Positions 26,270 through 34,803 of a stretch of 64,000 nt of DNA are shown one piece after another. The stretch is from Actinomadura opuntiae (GTDB taxonomy: Bacteria > Actinomycetota > Actinomycetes > Streptosporangiales > Streptosporangiaceae), in NCBI RefSeq assembly GCF_030283205.1, contig NZ_JASNWF010000001.1, forward strand, positions 558,001 to 622,000. The letters run 5' to 3'. The notes beneath the pieces were generated by a model, which did not search any database, was not told the origin of the DNA, and saw only the letters and a list, made by a program, of their open reading frames with translations. Numbering within the stretch: the first letter of the stretch is position 1; each line of letters begins with the position of its first letter. Position numbers and translations under genes: made by a program.

Positions 26270-27973
26270 TCAGGTGACGGTGACCACCACCGAATGCCAG
26301 CCGGTCGCGCCGTCCGGGAACGGCGGCGTGCGGTGTTCGGGCTGGGTGCGGCCGGTGCCGTCGGTGGCGCGGCAGCGCAGCGTGTGGGACCCGGGCGCGG
26401 CGTCCCACTCGGCGATCCACTGCCGCCAGGTGTCCAGGCCGGGGACGGGCGCGAGCCGCGCCTGCCGCCACGGGCCGTCGTCGACCTGCCATTCGACGGC
26501 GTCGACGCCGCGGTGCTGCGCCCACGCGGTGCCGGCGACGGCGATCCGCCCGGCGTTGACGGTGGCCAGCGGCTTGGGCACGTCGATGCGGGAGAACGTC
26601 TTGATCGGCGCCCGCTCGGCGTAGCCGCGCCTGGTCCAGTACGCGTGGTCGGTCGCGAACCGGGTGACCTTGAGGTCGACGACCCACTTGGTGGCCGAGA
26701 CGTAGCCGTACAGGCCGGGGACGACCATCCGGGCGGGGAAGCCGTGCGCGACCGGCAGCGGCTCGCCGTTCATCCCGACGGCCAGCAGCGCGTCCCGGCC
26801 GTCCAGGATCGTCTCGATCGGGGTGGACAGCGTCATGCCGTCGGACGAGCGGGACAGGATCTGGTCGGCGCCGGAAGCGATCCCCGCCCGGCGCAGCAGC
26901 GGCGCCAGCGGCGCGCCCAGCCAGCGGGCGTTGCCCGCGAGGTCGCCGCCGACCTGGTTGGACACGCACGACAGGGTGATGTCGCGTTCGATCAGCGCCT
27001 CGCGCAGCAGGTCGTCGAACGACATCTCGACGGGCCGGGCGACCATGCCGTGGATGCGCAGCGTCCAGTCGCGCGGGTCGACCTGCGGCAGGGTGAGCGC
27101 GGTGTCGACCCGGTAGAAGTCCCTGTTGGGGGTGCGGAACGGCGTCATCCCCGGCATCCGTATCTGGGCGTCCGGCGGCACCGGCCGCGCCGGGCTCGCC
27201 GCGCGCGGCAGCCGCAGCTTCGCGCGGACGGAGGAGACGTCGCCGCGGCGCAGCAGCACCCGCCCCGACACCCCGCCGGCCGCGGCGACGCCGATCACGC
27301 CGGCACCGGTCAAAAGCACACGCCGCCGATCGATCCCGGCACCTTCCCCGGGGGCCGGGTCGGGGGTGTCCTTGGAGCGGCGTTCTGGCCCGTTCTCCCA
27401 CTCTGTGCGGGGGCCGGTTGCCTGGTCGCCGACCGGGGTAGCGGTGCCGTGGGCGGCTTCGCCCGCAGCGGTCGTTTCGGGAGGTCGGATGGGTGACGCG
27501 CGGTGCCTCGAGTGGAGCTTCGGGCGGACGCTGCGTGCCAGCACGACCAGGGCGGCCATGCCGGCGAGCGCACCGACCGCCGATGGCAGTGCGTCGACCG
27601 GCTCGGCGACCGGCCGGGTCAGCGCCGCGAGGACCCCGACTGTTCCGAAGGCGGCGAGCCCGATCAGGCCAAAGACCAGCCGGGGCTTGCTCACCAGTCC
27701 TATGACCAGCGCCGCGACCGTGATCCCGGCGCCGAGCCCGAGCAGCAGCACCGTCTTGTCGTTGCTCCCGAAGTGGCGGATCGCGAAGTCCTTCAACCAC
27801 ACCGGGGTGAGGTCGATGAACCCCGCGCCGACCGCCAGCAGCGGCGAGGACGACGCCCGGCCGAGCATCCCGGCCGCCAGTTCGGCGACGCCCATCGCGG
27901 CCGCGGCGGCCAGCAGTCCGCGGAGCGCGGCGGTCGCCCACCGCAGTGGTCCGGATGCTCGTTTGCCTGTCAC
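26270..27973 (-). CDS. Membrane-anchored molybdopterin oxidoreductase (YedY/sulfite-oxidase fold), 567 aa
   Basis: Four or five N-terminal membrane helices (residues about 10-170) are followed by a twin-arginine-like DRRRVLLTGAGVIG and the sulfite-oxidase-type molybdenum domain. The domain shows LSCVSNQVGGDLAGNARWLG, whose Cys should ligate molybdenum, and GFPARMVVPGLYGYVSATKW. The C-terminal dimerisation domain ends in WHSVVVTVT. The catalytic part should face the outside. The GTG start at 27973 is chosen because a SigK-type -10 box ends exactly 7 bases before it, implying leaderless translation; an ATG at 28036 is the alternative. Divergent from sigK and upstream of the fasciclin gene. Confidence 0.85.
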   Translation of the reverse strand: MTGKRASGPLRWATAALRGLLAAAAAMGVAELAAGMLGRASSSPLLAVGAGFIDLTPVWLKDFAIRHFGSNDKTVLLLGLGAGITVAALVIGLVSKPRLVFGLIGLAAFGTVGVLAALTRPVAEPVDALPSAVGALAGMAALVVLARSVRPKLHSRHRASPIRPPETTAAGEAAHGTATPVGDQATGPRTEWENGPERRSKDTPDPAPGEGAGIDRRRVLLTGAGVIGVAAAGGVSGRVLLRRGDVSSVRAKLRLPRAASPARPVPPDAQIRMPGMTPFRTPNRDFYRVDTALTLPQVDPRDWTLRIHGMVARPVEMSFDDLLREALIERDITLSCVSNQVGGDLAGNARWLGAPLAPLLRRAGIASGADQILSRSSDGMTLSTPIETILDGRDALLAVGMNGEPLPVAHGFPARMVVPGLYGYVSATKWVVDLKVTRFATDHAYWTRRGYAERAPIKTFSRIDVPKPLATVNAGRIAVAGTAWAQHRGVDAVEWQVDDGPWRQARLAPVPGLDTWRQWIAEWDAAPGSHTLRCRATDGTGRTQPEHRTPPFPDGATGWHSVVVTVT

Positions 27974-27980
27974 AACCGGT

Positions 27981-28007
27981 GTTCGGGGCCGGACGGCTTG
28001 TGGATGG
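27981..28007 (-). promoter_or_regulatory. SigK-type promoter of the oxidoreductase/fasciclin unit
   Basis: On the minus strand CCATCC (28002-28007), a 15-bp spacer and CCGAAC (27981-27986). The consensus known for mycobacterial SigK is close to CCATCC/CCGAAT. Seven bases (ACCGGTT) separate the -10 box from the GTG start. Confidence 0.7.
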
Positions 28008-28032
28008 GTCGAATCACCGACAAGTTCTAGAC

Positions 28033-28059
28033 CCATCCTCGGGACCGCCAGCACCGAAC
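28033..28059 (+). promoter_or_regulatory. SigK-type promoter of sigK itself
   Basis: CCATCC (28033-28038), a 15-bp spacer and CCGAAC (28054-28059), identical in layout to the divergent promoter. Seven bases (TACCGGT) separate it from GTG 28067. This implies autoregulation and a leaderless transcript. Confidence 0.7.
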
Positions 28060-28066
28060 TACCGGT

Positions 28067-28654
28067 GTGGAGATGAACGAACCGGCCAAAGGGCCGCGCC
28101 TGGTAGCGGAAGGCCCGCCCGACCTGGCCGAGCTGCTCGGCCGCGTCGCGCGCGGCGACCAGGACGCGTTCGCCCAGGTGTACGAGCGGCTGTCCGGACC
28201 CGTCTACGGGCTGGCGCTGCGGGTCGTCCGCGACCCGGCGCAGGCCGAGGAGATCGCCCAAGACGTGCTGGTCGAGCTGTGGCGCAAAGCGGCGCACTAC
28301 CGCCCCGAACGCGGCAGCGCGACGTCGTGGGCGCTGACCGTGGCGCACCGCCGCGCCGTCGACCGGGTGCGCTCCAGCCAGGCCGACCGCGCCCGCCAGG
28401 AGCGCACCGCCGCGCCCGCGCCCGACTACGACCAGGTCGCCGAGGAGGTCGGCACCCGCCTGGAACACCAGCAGGTGCGCCGCTGCCTGGGGCACCTGAC
28501 CGAGACCCAGCGCGAGTCGATCACGCTCGCCTACTTCGGCGGCTACACCTACCGCGAGGTCTCCGAGCTGCTCGGCGTCGGCCTCGCCGCCGTCAAGACC
28601 CGGATGCGCGACGGACTCATCCGGTTGCGTGACTGCCTGGGAGTGCAGCCATGA
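28067..28654 (+). CDS. sigK: ECF sigma factor SigK, 195 aa
   Basis: Region 2 (DAFAQVYERLSGPVYGLALR, AEEIAQDVLVELWRKAAHYR, RGSATSWALTVAHRRAVDRV) and region 4 (LTETQRESITLAYFGGYTYR, EVSELLGVGLAAVKTRMRDG) are complete, and length is normal for SigK. GTG 28067 fits the promoter spacing; ATG 28073 is also possible. It overlaps the anti-sigma gene by 4 bases. The divergent oxidoreductase and the fasciclin lipoprotein are the expected regulon, as in mycobacteria where SigK controls mpt70 and mpt83. Confidence 0.9.
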   Translation: MEMNEPAKGPRLVAEGPPDLAELLGRVARGDQDAFAQVYERLSGPVYGLALRVVRDPAQAEEIAQDVLVELWRKAAHYRPERGSATSWALTVAHRRAVDRVRSSQADRARQERTAAPAPDYDQVAEEVGTRLEHQQVRRCLGHLTETQRESITLAYFGGYTYREVSELLGVGLAAVKTRMRDGLIRLRDCLGVQP

Positions 28655-29355
28655 CCCACGACCCGCACGACCTCGCCGGCCCCTACGCCCTGGACGCGCT
28701 CGCCGACACCGAGCGGCGCCGCTTCGAGCGCCACCTGTCCGGCTGCACCGCCTGCGCCGAGGAGGCCGCCGGACTCCGCGAGACCGCGGCCCGGCTCGCG
28801 CTCGCCGCCTCGCACCGTCCGCCGGACGAGCTGCGCGGACGCGTCATGGCCGAAATCGCCAGAACCCGCCAGTCGCCGCCGCCGCTGGGCCGCCGCCTCC
28901 CGTCCCCCCGCACCCACGGACTGAACTGGCTCGCCGCCGCGGCCTGCCTGGTCCTCGCCCTAGCCGGCGGCGGCGCGGCATGGCACTTCCACCGCTCCGC
29001 CGAGCACGCCCAAGCCCTGAACCACCAGGTCACCGCCGTGATGACCGCACCGGACGCACACACCTCCACCACCCGCGCACCGACCGGCGCCACCGTCACC
29101 GTCGTCGCGTCGCGCTCGCTCGGCAAGGCCGTCGTCACCACCTCCGGGCTGCGGCACCTGCCGTCGGCCAAGACCTACCAGATGTGGTGGCTCGGCCCCA
29201 CCGCCCCCCGCTCCGCCGGGACCCTGAACTACACGACCCACCCGGTCGTCACCACGGGCCTCGGCGACGCGCAACGCTTCGGCGTCACAGTCGAACCGGC
29301 CAGCGGCTCCCCCCAGCCGACCAGCGACCCGATCCTCACCCTCGAACTCGGCTGA
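28651..29355 (+). CDS. rskA: Anti-sigma-K factor RskA, 234 aa
   Basis: A cytoplasmic N-terminal anti-sigma domain contains HLSGCTACAEEAAGL (zinc-binding-like Cys motif). One membrane helix follows at about residues 90-108 (LAAAACLVLALAGGGAAW), then an extracytoplasmic RskA domain (SLGKAVVTTSGLRHLPSAKT, YQMWWLGPTAPRSAGTLNYT). It should hold SigK at the membrane until regulated proteolysis releases it. ATGA overlap with sigK implies coupled translation. Confidence 0.9.
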   Translation: MTHDPHDLAGPYALDALADTERRRFERHLSGCTACAEEAAGLRETAARLALAASHRPPDELRGRVMAEIARTRQSPPPLGRRLPSPRTHGLNWLAAAACLVLALAGGGAAWHFHRSAEHAQALNHQVTAVMTAPDAHTSTTRAPTGATVTVVASRSLGKAVVTTSGLRHLPSAKTYQMWWLGPTAPRSAGTLNYTTHPVVTTGLGDAQRFGVTVEPASGSPQPTSDPILTLELG

Positions 29356-29490
29356 CCGTCACTGGTCCCAGCAGCACCGGACAAGCCGGCCAGCGACAGA
29401 GCCGTTAACTGGACACTCCCTGCTGACCTGCGATTTCACCTTAGATTCGACGCCTCCGCAGACTCTGCGCACAGGTCTGGACCGGGGTGC

Positions 29491-30105
29491 TCAGTGGTGG
29501 GGGCGGTGCTGGTTCGGGGCTTGGGTGAGGGCTTGGGTGAGCAGGGCCTGGGCGGTCCAGCGCATGGTGTCGGTGGCCTGTTGGCGGGTGAGGCCGGCGA
29601 TGTCGGTGAGCCAGATCAGCGACTCGATGCCGGTGGCGGAGCGGATCGTCACGGCGAGGTGGTGGATGTCGAGGTCGGGGTGGGTGTCGGCCAGCGGGGC
29701 CAGGGCGTCTTCGATCCAGCCGATGGCGCGCCCGCCGCGCAGCGGGGGCTGATCGGTGCCGGGTTGCAGGGACAGCCGCAGCGAGGCGCGGAGTTGGGGT
29801 TCCCAGTCGAGGGTGAGCTGGGTGAAGGCGGTCATGACCAGGTCCAGCCGGGCTGCCGGGTCGGCGGGGGGATCCGGGGGAAGCAGAGAGGCTCGCTCGT
29901 TCTGAGGGTGGGCGGCGCTCAGCAGGGCGTGCTGGTTGGGGAAATAGCGGTAGGCGGTGGTGCGGGAGATGCCCGCCGCCGCGGCGGCGTCTTCGACGGC
30001 GGGGTCGGCGCCGTCTGCCAGCAGGCGGCGGGCGGCCTCGATGAGGGCCTGGCGGGTGCGGGACTTCTGCTGACGGCGCCCGGTCTGCTCGTATGGTACC
30101 GGCAT
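29491..30105 (-). CDS. TetR-family regulator, 204 aa
   Basis: The N-terminal TetR helix-turn-helix is clear (RQALIEAARRLLADGADPAV, AAAAAGISRTTAYRYFPNQH). The C-terminal ligand domain (WIEDALAPLADTHPDLDIHH and onward) is unassigned. The ATG at 30103-30105 shares the sequence GCATGC with a possible opposite-strand start. The divergent cupin gene is the likely target. No other gene follows closely. Confidence 0.85.
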   Translation of the reverse strand: MPVPYEQTGRRQQKSRTRQALIEAARRLLADGADPAVEDAAAAAGISRTTAYRYFPNQHALLSAAHPQNERASLLPPDPPADPAARLDLVMTAFTQLTLDWEPQLRASLRLSLQPGTDQPPLRGGRAIGWIEDALAPLADTHPDLDIHHLAVTIRSATGIESLIWLTDIAGLTRQQATDTMRWTAQALLTQALTQAPNQHRPHH

Positions 30106-30151
30106 GCCTACTGTCGTCCCATATTTGGAATCCGACCTGGGCGAGGCGCTC

Positions 30152-30505
30152 ATGAGCCAAGATCCCGCAGTGAGCAATCCGGGCCTGTACTCGGTGGTCT
30201 TCGAGAACGAACGGGGCCGCGTCCTGCGGTACCGCGACCGGCCCGGAGAGGCGACCACGCCGCACCGGCACCCGGACAGCGTGATGATCACGCTGTCGTC
30301 CTTCACCCGGCGACTGACCTCCGGTGAGCGCCAGGTCGAGCTCGCCCTGCAGACGGGGCAGGTGCGATGGCTCGGGGCGCAGGAACACGCCGGGCGGAAC
30401 ATCGGCGACACCGACACGCATGCGATCTTCGTCGAGCTCAAGGAGACCGCGTCAGCAGAGCGCGCACAGCCCACCGGGCCGGCGCTTGGCCCTGACCGGC
30501 CGTAA
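30152..30505 (+). CDS. Small cupin-domain protein, 117 aa
   Basis: A single-domain cupin. The conserved segments are TTPHRHPDSVMITLSSFTRR and VRWLGAQEHAGRNIGDTDTH, with His residues placed as metal ligands. The substrate cannot be inferred. ATG 30152 is preferred over 30104, which would overlap the TetR start codon. Divergent from the TetR gene with about 46 bp between starts, a common arrangement for a TetR repressor and its target. Confidence 0.7.
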   Translation: MSQDPAVSNPGLYSVVFENERGRVLRYRDRPGEATTPHRHPDSVMITLSSFTRRLTSGERQVELALQTGQVRWLGAQEHAGRNIGDTDTHAIFVELKETASAERAQPTGPALGPDRP

Positions 30506-30946
30506 TCTCGAGACATTCGAGAGCCGGTCTCGGGACTGGTCGCGAACCCTGCGGTGAGCGCTCCGGACGGCCGCGCGCCGCAGGGTGGCGACCTCGCTGC
30601 TGTCCCAGCCCTGGGACATGAGACCGACAGCGACTGCATCACCAACGGGTCCTGCCCTCCCCGCCACATCCAGGCAGTTCAAGAACCCACCTTTCGCGAC
30701 CACGGGAATTGACGGAGACGATAGGGGGCGTGGGTGTCGGTTACGGTGAGCCGATCGGTGCGACGTAGCCGGGCGGGCCGAGCGGCGCAATGTGGCTACA
30801 CCTTCTGGAGCTCGGCCACCGCAGATATCGAACCGGTGATCGCCGCCGGCACTGTACGAGGTCTGCTCGTGCGCACTCGGCCGGACATGGCGTCGGGTTC
30901 CGCGGGTGGCCGAGCATCGTCACTCCGGCCTGGCGTCCCTCGGCGG
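30506..30946. other. Intergenic stretch with one inverted repeat
   Basis: About 440 bp between convergent transcription units. A perfect 9-bp inverted repeat (ACCCTGCGG at 30546-30554, CCGCAGGGT at 30578-30586) may terminate the cupin transcript. No gene was recognised. Confidence 0.4.
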
Positions 30947-31762
30947 TCAGGCGAGCAGGGCGCGGGCGGCGCGGACGACGGCCTCGTCGACTAGGCGGCC
31001 GTCCTCGCCGACGCATACGGCGGAGCCGGAGGCGAGGGCGGCTTCGTGGCGGGCGAGTAGAGCACGGGCCCGATCCAGCTCAAACGGTGTCGGAGTGAAG
31101 ACCTCCGCGACGACCGGGAGCTGGGCCGGGTGGACGCAGGCGCGGCCGCGGAAGCCGAGCCGCTTGAGGCGCAGCGTGGTCGAGCGGAACGCGTCGAGGT
31201 CGCGGAACTCGGTGGAGACCGGGCCGATCGGCGGGCGCAGCCCGGCGGCGGCGGACGCCGCGACCACCTGGGATCTGGCCCAGAGCAGCTCGGACTCGTC
31301 CGGGCCGGGCGTGACGCCTAGGTCGGCGGCCAGGTCGGCCTCGCCGATCTGGAGGTCGGCGACCCGCGGCGCGAACGCGATCTCGGGTGCCGCCAGGACG
31401 GCCGCGGCGGACTCTAGCAGCGGGACGACGGGGAGGCCGGGCGCGTCGGCGAGGGCGGCGTCGAGGGCGTGCAGGTTGTCCGTGCTCTCGACCTTGGCGG
31501 CGCACAGGCCGTCGAGGCCGGGGCCGACGAGAGCGCGGGCGTCGGCGTGGCCGAGTTCGCCGGGGTTGATGCGGACGGTGACGTGCGGCCGGTCGGCGGG
31601 CAGCGCGCGGAGCCAGGCGGCGACGGCGGCGCGGGTCGTCTCCTTCGCGGAGAGGGGGACGGCGTCCTCCAGGTCGACGATCAGTTCGTCGGCGCCGAGC
31701 GTCAGGGCCTTGGCGAGGCGGTCCGGGCGGTCGCCCGGGACGTAGAGCGCGGTCGTCCTCAC
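30947..31762 (-). CDS. CitE-like CoA-ester lyase, 271 aa
   Basis: HpcH/HpaI-fold lyase of the CitE / malyl- and citramalyl-CoA lyase group. Motifs seen are LYVPGDRPDRLAKAL, ADELIVDLEDAVP, VTVRINPGE, PLLESAAAVLAAPEIA, LQIGEADLAADLGV (Glu and Asp metal ligands) and GRACVHPAQLPVV. It probably splits a 3-hydroxyacyl-CoA such as citramalyl-CoA into two smaller units. It is the last gene of the eleven-gene operon and its GTG overlaps the acyl-CoA dehydrogenase stop. The family also contains phosphate-group and C-C ligating members, so substrate assignment is tentative. Confidence 0.85.
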   Translation of the reverse strand: MRTTALYVPGDRPDRLAKALTLGADELIVDLEDAVPLSAKETTRAAVAAWLRALPADRPHVTVRINPGELGHADARALVGPGLDGLCAAKVESTDNLHALDAALADAPGLPVVPLLESAAAVLAAPEIAFAPRVADLQIGEADLAADLGVTPGPDESELLWARSQVVAASAAAGLRPPIGPVSTEFRDLDAFRSTTLRLKRLGFRGRACVHPAQLPVVAEVFTPTPFELDRARALLARHEAALASGSAVCVGEDGRLVDEAVVRAARALLA

Positions 31763-32913
31763 CCCACGGTCTCCTTGCCGGAGGTCAGCGCCTTGGCGAT
31801 GACGGTGCGCATGATGTCGTTGGTGCCCTCGCCGATGCTCATCAGCGGCGCGTCCCGGTAGAGCCGCTCGACGGTGAACTCCTTGGAGTAGCCGTAGCCG
31901 CCGTGGACCTGCATCGAGGTGAGGGCGCACTCAATGGCGGCCTCGCTGGCGAAGGTCTTGGCCATGCCCGCCTGCATGTCGACGCGGTCGCCGGCATCGG
32001 CGCGGGACGCGGCCCAGTAGACGAGCAGCCGGGCGGCCTGCACCTTGATCGCCATGTCGGCGATCTTGAGCTGGATCGCCTGGAAGTCCTGGATCGGGCG
32101 GCCGAACGCCTCGCGCCGCGCCGCGTACCGCAAAGCCTCGTCGTAGGCGGCCTGCGCGATGCCGAGGGACCGGGCGGCGACGTTGATGCGGCCGGTCTCC
32201 AGGCCCGACAGCACCTGCTGCATGCCGCGTCCCTCGACGCCGCCGAGCAGGTTCGCGGCGGGGACGCAGGCGCCGTCGAACACGATCTCGCAGGACTCGG
32301 TGCCCTTGTAGCCGAGTTTGGGCAGGTCGCGCAGCACCTCGAAGCCGTCCTCGACGAGCAGGACGGACATGCCGCGGTGCGCGGGCGAGGCGGACGGGTC
32401 GGTCTTGACCAGGACCGGCAGCGGGCTGGCGTGCCGGGCGTTGGTGATCCAGGTCTTGCGCCCGTCGATGACGTAGTGGTCGCCGTCGCGGCGGGCGGTG
32501 GCGGCGATGCCCTGCAGGTCGGTGCCGGCGCCGGGTTCGGTGAGGCCGATGCCGGTGCGGCGGCGGCCGGCGGCGAGGTCGGGCAGGAAGCAGGCCTTCT
32601 GCTCGGCGGTGCCGTGCCGGGCGATCATCCAGCAGGACAGCGAGTGGCTGCCGAGGATGCCGGCGATGCCCATCCAGCCCTTGGAGATCTCCTCGAAGAC
32701 CAGGGCGAAGGAGACCATGTCGGCGCCGAGGCCGCCGTACTCCTCGGGGACGGTCAGCCCGAACAGGCCGAGGCCCTTCATCGTCTCGACGATCTCGGTC
32801 GGGTACCGGTCGGCGGCCTCCCATTCCTGGACGACGGGCCGAATCTCGCGGTCCACGAAGGCGCGGAGGGTGTCGCGGAAGAGGCGCTGCTCGTCGGTGA
32901 GTTCGAAGTCCAT
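31759..32913 (-). CDS. Acyl-CoA dehydrogenase, 384 aa
   Basis: FAD enzyme that introduces a 2,3-double bond into an acyl-CoA. Family signatures are GLTVPEEYGGLGADMV, GIGLTEPGAGTDLQG, WITNARHAS, GRPIQDFQAIQLKIADM and the C-terminal VHGGYGYSKEFTVERLYRD. The last region carries the Glu expected of a short-chain acyl-CoA dehydrogenase (GEGTNDIMR). Normal length. One-base overlap with the DUF35 gene and four-base overlap with the lyase gene. Confidence 0.93.
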   Translation of the reverse strand: MDFELTDEQRLFRDTLRAFVDREIRPVVQEWEAADRYPTEIVETMKGLGLFGLTVPEEYGGLGADMVSFALVFEEISKGWMGIAGILGSHSLSCWMIARHGTAEQKACFLPDLAAGRRRTGIGLTEPGAGTDLQGIAATARRDGDHYVIDGRKTWITNARHASPLPVLVKTDPSASPAHRGMSVLLVEDGFEVLRDLPKLGYKGTESCEIVFDGACVPAANLLGGVEGRGMQQVLSGLETGRINVAARSLGIAQAAYDEALRYAARREAFGRPIQDFQAIQLKIADMAIKVQAARLLVYWAASRADAGDRVDMQAGMAKTFASEAAIECALTSMQVHGGYGYSKEFTVERLYRDAPLMSIGEGTNDIMRTVIAKALTSGKETVG

Positions 32914-33272
32914 CAGGCGTCCTTGGTGAAGACGGGGAGGTGCCGGCCGTCCGGGAGGGGCCGCCAGCCGAGCCGGACGGGCTCGTCGCAGGCCCACGGG
33001 CCGGGGCCGGCCAGGTGGGTGAGGATGATCGGTCCATCGGCGAGCCGGACACGCGCGACGACGTAGGGTGCCTCGACGTCGGAGGACGGGGCGCGGTGCA
33101 CGACGGTGAACGAGTCGACGGTGCCGTGCCCGGAGGCGTCGTCGAACATCAGGTCGGTGCCGCCGCAGCGGGTGCACAGTTCGCGCGGATAGTGCTGCGC
33201 GTGCCCGCAGGCGCAGCGCTGGACGGCCAGGCGCCGGTCCCGCGTGGCGTCCCACCACCGGTCCTCGATCAC
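32913..33272 (-). CDS. DUF35 (OB-fold/zinc ribbon) partner of thiolase, 119 aa
   Basis: N-terminal rubredoxin-like zinc ribbon with CACG and CTRCG pairs (residues about 19-42), then an OB fold (TVDSFTVVHRAPSSDVEAPY). DUF35 proteins form complexes with SCP2-type thiolases or aldolases, such as Ltp2 with ChsH2 DUF35 in steroid degradation and bacterial acetoacetyl-CoA thiolase complexes. Here it overlaps the thiolase gene by 4 bases, so the pair most likely form one enzyme. Confidence 0.88.
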   Translation of the reverse strand: MIEDRWWDATRDRRLAVQRCACGHAQHYPRELCTRCGGTDLMFDDASGHGTVDSFTVVHRAPSSDVEAPYVVARVRLADGPIILTHLAGPGPWACDEPVRLGWRPLPDGRHLPVFTKDA

Positions 33273-34411
33273 CGGTCGGCTCCCAGCAGGACGGTGGCGT
33301 GGCTGGACAGGATGCCGCCGGTGCCGTGCGCGAGCGCCACCTCGGCGCCGTCGACCTGCCGGTCGCCGCATTCGCCGCGCAGCTGCCGGACGGCCTCGAC
33401 CAGCAGCAGCAGCCCGTACTGTCCGGGATGGCAGTAGGACAGGCCGCCGCCGTTGGTGTTGAGGGGGAAGTCGCCGCCGGGACGGGTCCGCCCGCCGGCG
33501 ATGAATCCGGCGGCGTCGCCAGGGGCGCAGAAGCCGAGGCCCTCCAGCGTCAGCAGGACGGTGACGGTGAAGGAGTCGTAGACCTCGGCGACGTCCACGT
33601 CGGACGGTGCCAGCCCGGCCATCGCGAACGCGCGGCGTCCCGAGTCGAACGAGCCGGGGCGCAGCAGGTCGTCCGCCGAGGTCATGCTGGTGTTGGTGGT
33701 GGACTCCCCGTAGCCGAGGACGACGACGGGCGGCCGTCGCAGGTCGCGGGCGCGTTCCAGCGAGGTGAGGACGACGGCGCCGCCGCCGTCGGTGACGAGG
33801 CAGCAGTCCGCGGACGTCAGCGGCGTCGAGATCATCGGCGCGTCGAGAACGCCGGCGGCGGTGAGCGGGCCCGCGCCGTACCGGAACGCCTTGGGGTTGC
33901 GCAGCGCCCATTCCCGGGCCGCGACGGCGACCTCGGCGATCTGCTCACGGTCGGCCTTGTAGACGTGCACGTAGCGCTGCGCGGCCATCGCGTAGTACGA
34001 GATCGGGTACAGCGGCGCGTACGGCGACTCGAAAATCGCCTCGGGAGTGTGCGGCTCGACGGCGCCGCCAAGCGACCGCGACCGCGCGGACCGCTGGTTC
34101 GATGCGAACGCGATGAGGACGGTACCGCACTGCCCGGCCTCGATGGCCTGCGCGGCGCGGGCGACGAACATCTCGAACGCGGACCCGCCGGCGAACGTCG
34201 AGTCCGTCCAGGAAGGCTGGACGCCCAGATAGTCGGCCAGCTGGGTGGCGGAGAACCGGGAGACGCCGGTGGTGGCGATGCCGTCGACCTCGGAGAGCGC
34301 GAGCCCGGCGTCGTGCAGCGCGCGGGTGACGGCCTGCGCGTGCAGGCCGAGGACGGACGCGCCGGTGTCGCCGAGGTCGGACTCGGCGGCGCCCGCGATC
34401 GCGACCGTCAC
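33269..34411 (-). CDS. SCP2-type thiolase-like protein, 380 aa
   Basis: Thiolase fold of the lipid-transfer/SCP2 branch (EVDGIATTGVSRFSATQLAD, GTVLIAFASNQRS, DCCLVTDGGGAVVLTSLERA, VDVAEVYDSFTVTVLLTLEG, LNTNGGGLSYCHPGQYG). The His of the C-terminal CHPG is present, and the usual nucleophile region is replaced by the SFAGGSAF-type sequence of this branch. It may act as a retro-aldolase rather than a classical thiolase, as Ltp proteins do with DUF35 partners. GTG start overlaps the MaoC gene. Confidence 0.85.
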   Translation of the reverse strand: MTVAIAGAAESDLGDTGASVLGLHAQAVTRALHDAGLALSEVDGIATTGVSRFSATQLADYLGVQPSWTDSTFAGGSAFEMFVARAAQAIEAGQCGTVLIAFASNQRSARSRSLGGAVEPHTPEAIFESPYAPLYPISYYAMAAQRYVHVYKADREQIAEVAVAAREWALRNPKAFRYGAGPLTAAGVLDAPMISTPLTSADCCLVTDGGGAVVLTSLERARDLRRPPVVVLGYGESTTNTSMTSADDLLRPGSFDSGRRAFAMAGLAPSDVDVAEVYDSFTVTVLLTLEGLGFCAPGDAAGFIAGGRTRPGGDFPLNTNGGGLSYCHPGQYGLLLLVEAVRQLRGECGDRQVDGAEVALAHGTGGILSSHATVLLGADR

Positions 34412-34803
34412 AGCCGCACCTCGCAGCCGGCGGGCGCGACGGCGACGCGGCCGTCCTCCACCACCTCGACCTTCTGCTCGATGGTCACCAGGCTGCCGTC
34501 CACCGCCGTGACGGTGCCGGTGCAGCGGACGGTCTCGTTCGCGAACACCAGGTTCTTGAACCGGAACCGCAGCGTCGCCAGCCGCGCAGACGGGCCGAGC
34601 CAGTCCTGCACCTGCTCGGCGAGCAGCGCGCCGAAAACCTGGCCGTCCACGACTGGCCCGGGCAGCTTGCGCGGTTCGAGGAACGCGGGATCGTAATGCA
34701 TGCGCTGCCAGTCCCATGTCGCGCCCGCGTAGGCGATCATGTCGGCGAGTTCGATGCGGCGCACCAGCTCGGGGACCGCGTCCCCCACCGCGACGGCCGT
34801 CAT
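34408..34803 (-). CDS. MaoC-like hydratase, C-terminal-type subunit, 131 aa
   Basis: Short hotdog-fold protein (IAYAGATWDWQRMHYDPAFL, VVDGQVFGALLAEQVQDWLG, LRFRFKNLVFANETVRCTGT). The segment WQRMHYDP carries the His of the hydratase-2 motif. Small MaoC proteins of this kind pair with a second MaoC subunit to give an enoyl-CoA hydratase. The preceding gene encodes such a partner, with a 4-base overlap. Substrate is probably a 2-enoyl-CoA made by the acyl-CoA dehydrogenase of the same operon. Confidence 0.82.
   Translation of the reverse strand: MTAVAVGDAVPELVRRIELADMIAYAGATWDWQRMHYDPAFLEPRKLPGPVVDGQVFGALLAEQVQDWLGPSARLATLRFRFKNLVFANETVRCTGTVTAVDGSLVTIEQKVEVVEDGRVAVAPAGCEVRL

Noticed and set aside
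28037..28495. Long minus-strand extension of the molybdopterin oxidoreductase across sigK
   Set aside because: It is antisense to the SigK coding region, and the SigK-type promoter places the start at 27973.
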